A stretch of DNA of 64,000 nucleotides from Variovorax paradoxus (GTDB taxonomy: Bacteria > Pseudomonadota > Gammaproteobacteria > Burkholderiales > Burkholderiaceae_C). Within the stretch, counting starts at the first letter, position 1, and each line of letters starts with the position of its first letter. The stretch spans positions 1-64,000 of the forward strand of contig NZ_JAGGNV010000043.1 in NCBI RefSeq assembly GCF_018614955.1, read 5' to 3'. The notes under the pieces are model-generated. The model was given only the letters and a program-made list of their open reading frames with translations, was not told the origin of the DNA and searched no databases. Shown piece by piece: positions 59,127 through 64,000 of the stretch. A program made the translations under genes and the position numbers.

Positions 59127-61892
59127 TCAGTGGAACCTGTAGGAGAAGCCGCCGTCGGCCACGCCGACCTCGACCTTCTCGATCGCCTTGCCTTCCATCA
59201 TCCGGTTCAGGAACTCGCGGCTGACGTCGGGCAGCATGGTGTTGGTGAGGATGGCGTCGATCATCCGGCCGCCCGATTCGCTTTCGGTGCAGCGGCTGAC
59301 CACCAGCTTGACGACCTCGTCCGAGTAGTCGAAGGGGATCTGGTAGCGCGCCTCGACCCGCTTCTTGATGCGCTTCAGCTGCAGCTCGACGATCTTGCCC
59401 AGCATCTCGTCGGAGAGCGGGTAGTACGGGATGGTGACCAGCCGGCCCAGCAGCGCGGGCGGGAAGATCTTCAAGAGCGGATCGCGCAGCGCCTTGGCCA
59501 TGCCCTCGGGCTCGGGCATGAGCTCCGGGTCCTTGCACATGCTGGCGATCAGGTCGGTGCCGGCGTTGGTGGTGAGCAGGATCAGCGTGTTCTTGAAGTC
59601 GATGCTGCGGCCTTCGCCGTCTTCCATGAAGCCCTTGTCGAAGACCTGGAAGAAGAGCTCGTGCACATCGGGATGGGCCTTCTCCACCTCGTCCAGCAGC
59701 ACCACGCTGTAGGGCCGGCGGCGCACGGCCTCGGTCAGCACGCCGCCTTCGCCGTAGCCGACATAGCCGGGCGGCGCGCCCTTGAGCGAGCTCACGGTGT
59801 GCGCCTCCTGGTACTCGCTCATGTTGATGACGATCATGTTCTGCTCGCCGCCGTACAGCGCCTCGGCCAGCGCGATCGCGGTCTCGGTCTTGCCGACGCC
59901 GGAGGTGCCGGCCAGCATGAACACGCCGATCGGCTTGCTGGGGTTGTCCAGCCCCGCGCGCGAGGTCTGGATGCGCTTGGCGATCATCTCCATCGCATGG
60001 TCCTGGCCGATCACGCGCTGGCCCAGCAGCTTCGGCAGGTTGAGCACGGTCTCGATCTCGTTGCGCTGCATGCGCCCCACCGGGATGCCGGTCCAGTCGG
60101 CCACGACGGAAGACACGGCCTGCGCATCGACCGAAGGCAGGATCAGCGGCGACTCGCCCTGCACGCTGCTGATCTGGGTTTGCAGCTCGTGGAGTTCGGC
60201 GAGGAGGGCGGTGCGGTCTCCATTGTCCGTTCGCACTGAGCTTGGCCCGTCCTGAGCTTGACGAAGGGTCGAAGTGCCGGCCCCGGCTTCGACAAGCTCA
60301 GCCCGAACGGTTTCGGTTGGAGCGGGCGCATCCACCGGTTTGTTCCCCGCGCGCAGCTTGCCGCGCAGTTCGAGCAGCCGGTCGATCAGCCCCTTCTCCT
60401 CCTTCCAGCGCGCATTCAGCTTCTCGAGCGCGGCATTGGATTCGGCAAGCAGCGCCTGCACCTGCGGCGAGCGCTTGCTCACGTCGATGCCGATCGCCTC
60501 CTCGCGGCCGATGATCTCGCTCTCGACCGTGAGCGCCTCGATGCGGCGCTGGCAGTCTTCCACTTCGGGCGGCATGGCGTGCTGCGACACGGCGACGCGC
60601 GCGCAGGCGGTGTCGAGCAGGCTCACGGCCTTGTCGGGCAGCTGCCGCGCGGGGATGTAGCGGTGCGACAGCTTCACCGCCGCCTCAATGGCCTCGTCGA
60701 GCAGCTGCACGCGGTGGTGCTTTTCGAGCACGCTGGCCACGCCGCGCAGCATCAGGATGGCCTTGGTCTCGTCGGGCTCGGGCACCTGCACGACCTGGAA
60801 GCGCCGCGTCAGCGCCGGGTCCTTCTCGATGTACTTCTTGTATTCGGCCCAGGTGGTGGCGCCGATGGTGCGCAGGTTGCCGCGCGCCAGCGCCGGCTTC
60901 AGCAGGTTGGCCGCGTCGCCGGTGCCGGCCGCGCCGCCTGCGCCGACCAGCGTGTGGATCTCGTCGATGAACAGGATGATCGGCGTGGGCGAAGCCTGCA
61001 CCTCGTCGATCACCTGCCGCAGGCGTTGCTCGAACTCGCCCTTCATGCTGGCGCCGGCCTGCAAGAGGCCGATGTCGAGCGTGAGCAGCTTCACGTCCTT
61101 GAGCTGCGGCGGCACGTCGCCGCGCGCCAGGCGCTGGGCGAAGCCTTCCACCACCGCCGTCTTGCCGACGCCGGCCTCACCCGTGAGCAGCGGGTTGTTC
61201 TGGCGGCGCCGCATCAGGATGTCGACGATCTGGCGGATTTCCTCGTCCCGCCCGGTCACCGGATCCATCTCTCCCTTCTTCGCCTTCTCCGTGAGGTCGA
61301 CAGCAAACTTCTTCAGCGCATCGCCCTTGCCCATGGCGGCCGGCGCCATCGCGCCGCTCTCCTCGCCGGGGGCGCCGCTTCCCATGCCGCTGCCGTCCTG
61401 CGCTCTCATCTTCGATTCGGGCGAGGCATCGCAGATCTTGGCGAAGTTGTCCGCCAGGTCCTCGACCTTGACCTTGTCGAACTGCTTCGACAGGCCGAGC
61501 AGCGGATTGCGCAGGCTCGGCGTCTTCAGCATGCCGACCAGCAGGTAGCCGGTGCGCACCTGCGCCTCGCCGAACTGCAGGGTGGCGTAGGTCCAGGCGC
61601 GCTCGATGGCGTTTTCGATGTGCGGCGAGAAGTCGCTGATCGCTGTCGCGCCGCGCGGCAGGCGGTCGAGCGCGGCCGTCATGTCCTTGGCGATGACGGA
61701 AATGTCCAGCTGGTAGTGCTGGATCACGCGGTGCAGGTCGGAGTCCTGCGCCTGCAGCAGCTGGGCGAACCAGTGCTCCAGTTCCACGTAGGGGTTCCCG
61801 CGCATCTTGCAGAACACCGTGGCGCCCTCGATCGCCTTGTAGGCCAGCGAATTGAGCTTGCCGAACAAGGCAGTGCGGCTGATTTCACTCAT
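59127..61892 (-). CDS. clpV: Type VI secretion AAA+ ATPase ClpV (TssH)
   Basis: A 921-residue disaggregase-type ATPase that disassembles contracted TssBC sheaths. N-domain ISRTALFGKLNSLAYKAIEGATVFCKMRGNPYVELEHW; first AAA domain Walker A GEAGVGKTAVVEG and Walker B ILFIDEIHTLVG; middle coiled coil; second domain Walker A GTSGVGKTETA and Walker B VVLLDEVEKAH. Between the coiled coil and the second AAA domain, residues about 525-560 (TETVRAELVEAG and STLRQAQDGPSS) are encoded by a REP-like repeat at 60236-60312 that keeps the frame open, making the protein slightly longer than average. No other lesion is seen, so it is probably functional. Confidence 0.95.
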   Translation of the reverse strand: MSEISRTALFGKLNSLAYKAIEGATVFCKMRGNPYVELEHWFAQLLQAQDSDLHRVIQHYQLDISVIAKDMTAALDRLPRGATAISDFSPHIENAIERAWTYATLQFGEAQVRTGYLLVGMLKTPSLRNPLLGLSKQFDKVKVEDLADNFAKICDASPESKMRAQDGSGMGSGAPGEESGAMAPAAMGKGDALKKFAVDLTEKAKKGEMDPVTGRDEEIRQIVDILMRRRQNNPLLTGEAGVGKTAVVEGFAQRLARGDVPPQLKDVKLLTLDIGLLQAGASMKGEFEQRLRQVIDEVQASPTPIILFIDEIHTLVGAGGAAGTGDAANLLKPALARGNLRTIGATTWAEYKKYIEKDPALTRRFQVVQVPEPDETKAILMLRGVASVLEKHHRVQLLDEAIEAAVKLSHRYIPARQLPDKAVSLLDTACARVAVSQHAMPPEVEDCQRRIEALTVESEIIGREEAIGIDVSKRSPQVQALLAESNAALEKLNARWKEEKGLIDRLLELRGKLRAGNKPVDAPAPTETVRAELVEAGAGTSTLRQAQDGPSSVRTDNGDRTALLAELHELQTQISSVQGESPLILPSVDAQAVSSVVADWTGIPVGRMQRNEIETVLNLPKLLGQRVIGQDHAMEMIAKRIQTSRAGLDNPSKPIGVFMLAGTSGVGKTETAIALAEALYGGEQNMIVINMSEYQEAHTVSSLKGAPPGYVGYGEGGVLTEAVRRRPYSVVLLDEVEKAHPDVHELFFQVFDKGFMEDGEGRSIDFKNTLILLTTNAGTDLIASMCKDPELMPEPEGMAKALRDPLLKIFPPALLGRLVTIPYYPLSDEMLGKIVELQLKRIKKRVEARYQIPFDYSDEVVKLVVSRCTESESGGRMIDAILTNTMLPDVSREFLNRMMEGKAIEKVEVGVADGGFSYRFH
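60236..60312. repeat. REP-like inverted repeat inserted in frame in clpV
   Basis: CTGAGCTTG-ACGAAGGG-TCGAAG (60252-60274) is opposed by CTTCGACAAGCTCAG (60287-60301), forming a large imperfect hairpin flanked by CCCGT and CCCGAAC. This is the sequence type of the abundant dispersed palindromes of many Burkholderiales and xanthomonads, normally intergenic. On the minus strand it is read as part of ClpV without a stop or frameshift. Confidence 0.7.
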
Positions 61893-61933
61893 GAGCTTCT
61901 CCGTATGCAGTCAAGACGAACGGCCCTGTGGCT

Positions 61934-63025
61934 TTATTGAAGAGCGACATGCGAAAGAACGGCATCGCCGTCGATGCGGACATCGGGCGCATCGCGCTCG
62001 CGCTTCTGCTCGCCAAGCCATGAAGCCCAGCCCAGCCGGGGCGCGTTGCCTCGCTGCCGGCCCAGGCGCGTGGGCGGCACCTGCTGCTTTTCCAGAATCA
62101 ACTCGGCATCCCAGTACAGCTCGTCGCCCAAGAGCTGTTGCATCCAGCGCTGCAGTGCGGGCCGCGCCGAGCCGTTCGGCAGGAACATGCGATAGCGCTC
62201 GAAACCGAGCGGCCCCAGGTGCAGCCGCACGCGGTGCTGGCGATCCCAGGCGCGCCGGCCGAGCATCGCGCCCATACCCAGCGAACGCGAAGCCTCGCCG
62301 CGGCCCAGGCGCGTGAGTTCCTCCGGGGGCAGCGTCATCCAGTGCCCGACCCAGGGCTCGAGCCGCACCGGCACGCCGAAGTAGCCTTGCAGCACCGCCT
62401 CCACGCCCTCGGCGTTGTGCACGCGGCGTGCGAGCCAGCCCGAGAAATGCAGCCGCGCGTCGTCGTGGATCTCGTCGCGCTCCTGCCGCGCGGCGGTGCC
62501 GATGCCGACCAGCGCGCCCACCTGGCGGCGGAAGGCGTCTTCCTTCGGCCGGTCGAGTCCGACCGCCGGCCTGGCCTGGGCCCAGGCGCGGTAGAAGAAC
62601 AGGCTGAAGCGGTGCGCGAAGCTGTCGAGGAAAGCGAGCCAGGTCGGATCGCCATGATTGATCGTGCGCTCGCGGATGAAGTCGCTCAGGTGCACCGGCA
62701 GCGGCCCGTTGGGGCCGAGGTAGCCGAAGAAATGCTGGCGCAGCCGCGGCGGCGAATGCGAGCCGGCCGGCTCGAAGCGGCTGAAGCTCGCGGGCGCGAA
62801 GGACAGCGATGGCTCCTGCCCGACGCGCACCGACTCGGCGCCGGGCAGCAGCGCGCGGCCCCAGCGCGGCGATGGCGCCGCGAGCGCCTCGAGCCGCCGC
62901 ATGAGGGCGAAGTAATCGTAGGCCCAGGGCTGGTCCGCGCACGCCTGCAGGCGCTCGGCCACGCTCTCGGGCCGCGCCGCCGGCACGGCTACAGGATCGG
63001 GCGTGCCCCGCACAGCGGCCTCCAT
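61934..63025 (-). CDS. tssG: Type VI secretion baseplate protein TssG
   Basis: A 363-residue TssG (baseplate wedge). Features: PESVAERLQACADQPWAYDYFALMRRLEALA, VRVGQEPSLSFAPASFSRFEPAG, LRQHFFGYLGPNGPLPVHLSDFIRERTINHGDPTWLAFLDSFAHRFSLFFYRAWAQARPAVGLDRP, all typical. The ATG at 63025 overlaps the end of tssF by 37 bp. Followed by clpV after about 40 bases. Confidence 0.93.
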   Translation of the reverse strand: MEAAVRGTPDPVAVPAARPESVAERLQACADQPWAYDYFALMRRLEALAAPSPRWGRALLPGAESVRVGQEPSLSFAPASFSRFEPAGSHSPPRLRQHFFGYLGPNGPLPVHLSDFIRERTINHGDPTWLAFLDSFAHRFSLFFYRAWAQARPAVGLDRPKEDAFRRQVGALVGIGTAARQERDEIHDDARLHFSGWLARRVHNAEGVEAVLQGYFGVPVRLEPWVGHWMTLPPEELTRLGRGEASRSLGMGAMLGRRAWDRQHRVRLHLGPLGFERYRMFLPNGSARPALQRWMQQLLGDELYWDAELILEKQQVPPTRLGRQRGNAPRLGWASWLGEQKRERDAPDVRIDGDAVLSHVALQ

Positions 63026-64000
63026 CGCATGATCTCGCCCTTGCCCGAGGCGGTGAGCACGGTCTCGACGAAGTGATTGACCTCCACGTGGCGCGCCAGG
63101 TAGCGCGCCATGACGGCGCCGAACAGGAAGGCGCTGTGGCCGTGGAACGCATTGCGGTCGACCTCGAGCGTGACTTCGAGCCCGCGGCCGAAGGCGATCG
63201 GCCCGGCCAGCGGCAGCCGGCGCGCCACCGGCTTGGCGCGCACCGACAGCAGCCCGCGCACCTGGCTCTGGCGCACCTCGTCGGCGTGCGTCGCATAGAG
63301 CATCAGCATCTCGCGCAGCGCCGCTGCGCCCTCCTCGCGCGAGCTGTCGGCAAGCGACAGGTAGTTGAGCGCCAGGTGATCGACCACGCGCCAGCCCAGG
63401 CCCTGGCCCACCACCGGCGAGACCGGACGCGAGGGGCCGCGCACCATGCGTATGCGCTGCACCGGAGAGGAATCGATGCAGTCGAAGTCGCTCTCGCGGC
63501 CCAGCGGCATCAAGAGCGACAGGTCGCGGTTGGTCACCAGCGCGCTCACGGCCAGCTGCCGCAGCGCGCCGGAATAAGGCGCCTGCTGCGGATCGACGAT
63601 CTGCATGTAGAGCTCGGAGCCGATGTGGCTGCTGCGATGCCCCTCAGTGCGCTGCTTGACCGAGAGCATGCGCGGCTCGCGCGTGGTGGTGAAGTAGGCC
63701 GGGTGGCTGTGGCGGCTGCCGTGGAAGGCCGCATAGAAGGGCAGGAAGGGCTGTTCCAGCGCCGCGCCGGCGGTGCCGGGGTTGCCGTGGCCGACCACCT
63801 CGGTCACGGTGTGCACCTCGAAGTCCTGCGGGCGCGTGCGGTCGGGCACCAGGTGGAACTGGCTCTCGCCCTCGGTCACCGCCACGCGGTCGAGCCGCTT
63901 GCCGAAGAGGTTGACGACCGGCACGCAATGCAGCTGCACGTTGTCGGCACTCACCAGTTTCTCGAGCGCCGCATCGCCGCGCGAGAACAGCACCACGATC
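62989..64000 (-). CDS. tssF: Type VI secretion baseplate protein TssF (3' part, runs off the window)
   Basis: The 3' part of tssF; the coding frame is open to the end of the window, so the N-terminal part (perhaps 250-300 residues) lies beyond 64000. Typical blocks: VNLFGKRLDRVAVTEGESQFHLVPDRTRPQDFEVHTVTEVVG, AYFTTTREPRMLS, ALVTNRDLSLLMPLG, GLGWRVVDHLALNYLSLAD and the C-terminal HGHSAFLFGAVMARYLARHVEVNHFVETVLTASGKGEIMRWRPLCGARPIL. It forms the baseplate wedge with TssG, TssE and TssK; tssE probably lies just upstream. Confidence 0.95.
   Translation of the reverse strand, partial: IVVLFSRGDAALEKLVSADNVQLHCVPVVNLFGKRLDRVAVTEGESQFHLVPDRTRPQDFEVHTVTEVVGHGNPGTAGAALEQPFLPFYAAFHGSRHSHPAYFTTTREPRMLSVKQRTEGHRSSHIGSELYMQIVDPQQAPYSGALRQLAVSALVTNRDLSLLMPLGRESDFDCIDSSPVQRIRMVRGPSRPVSPVVGQGLGWRVVDHLALNYLSLADSSREEGAAALREMLMLYATHADEVRQSQVRGLLSVRAKPVARRLPLAGPIAFGRGLEVTLEVDRNAFHGHSAFLFGAVMARYLARHVEVNHFVETVLTASGKGEIMRWRPLCGARPIL

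Noticed and set aside
60236..60312. A frameshift in clpV at the REP-like repeat
   Set aside because: The frame is continuous through the repeat, and both AAA domains are intact in one reading frame.

Overview
The window is high-GC DNA in which almost every base is coding and neighbouring genes often overlap by ATGA. The gene content and order, and two kinds of short dispersed repeat, point to a betaproteobacterium of the Burkholderiales, most likely Comamonadaceae and plausibly Variovorax. This is inference from content; no 16S gene or marker is present to prove it.

Region 1 (1-6946): the tryptophan operon on the minus strand (trpE-trpG-trpD-trpC). Three extra genes are packed into it: a GxxExxY-family ORF between trpE and trpG, and a threonine aldolase plus a LysE-type exporter between trpG and trpD. 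Upstream of trpE I find a 27-codon leader ORF with a Trp-Pro-Trp stretch and competing hairpins, which looks like a trpL attenuator. A secreted chalcone-isomerase-like protein is encoded divergently.

Region 2 (7042-36392): an island of 27 genes for aromatic catabolism and uptake. It holds two MarR regulators, two Rieske oxygenase pairs with one flavin/2Fe-2S reductase, a branched-chain-type ABC importer with three binding proteins, two CoA ligases, a degenerate thiolase with a DUF35-SDR fusion partner, an isatin-hydrolase-like cyclase, several SDRs, indolepyruvate:ferredoxin oxidoreductase (IorAB), and a four-gene dehydrogenase/hydrolase operon. The combination matches what is known of iad-type auxin (indole-3-acetate) degradation loci in Variovorax and Bradyrhizobium. 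The set is consistent with indole-3-acetate being oxidised to dioxindole-3-acetate, activated to the CoA ester, cleaved to isatin plus acetyl-CoA, and hydrolysed towards anthranilate. The island separates gph from trpE, which are usually neighbours in betaproteobacteria, so an anthranilate-producing pathway appears to have been placed beside the genes that make and consume anthranilate. Two distinct operator-like motifs, each present twice, suggest two MarR sub-regulons.

Region 3 (36477-38305): gph, a 422-bp stretch without a confident gene, and an orphan LuxR-type response regulator.

Region 4 (38540-64000): a type VI secretion cluster: tssL with extra C-terminal domains, a truncated TssM-like protein, tssJ, tssA, tssB, tssC and hcp, then on the minus strand a PP2C phosphatase, tagH, accessory genes, an effector module (PAAR-like nuclease toxin, beta-propeller, ketosynthase-like, DUF2169, DUF6484, vgrG), a TPR-methyltransferase, a putative zinc protease effector, clpV, tssG and the 3' part of tssF, which runs off the end. 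A MITE-like element lies between tssJ and tssA, and a REP-like repeat is inserted in frame in clpV. tssE, tssK and a full-length tssM are not in the window.
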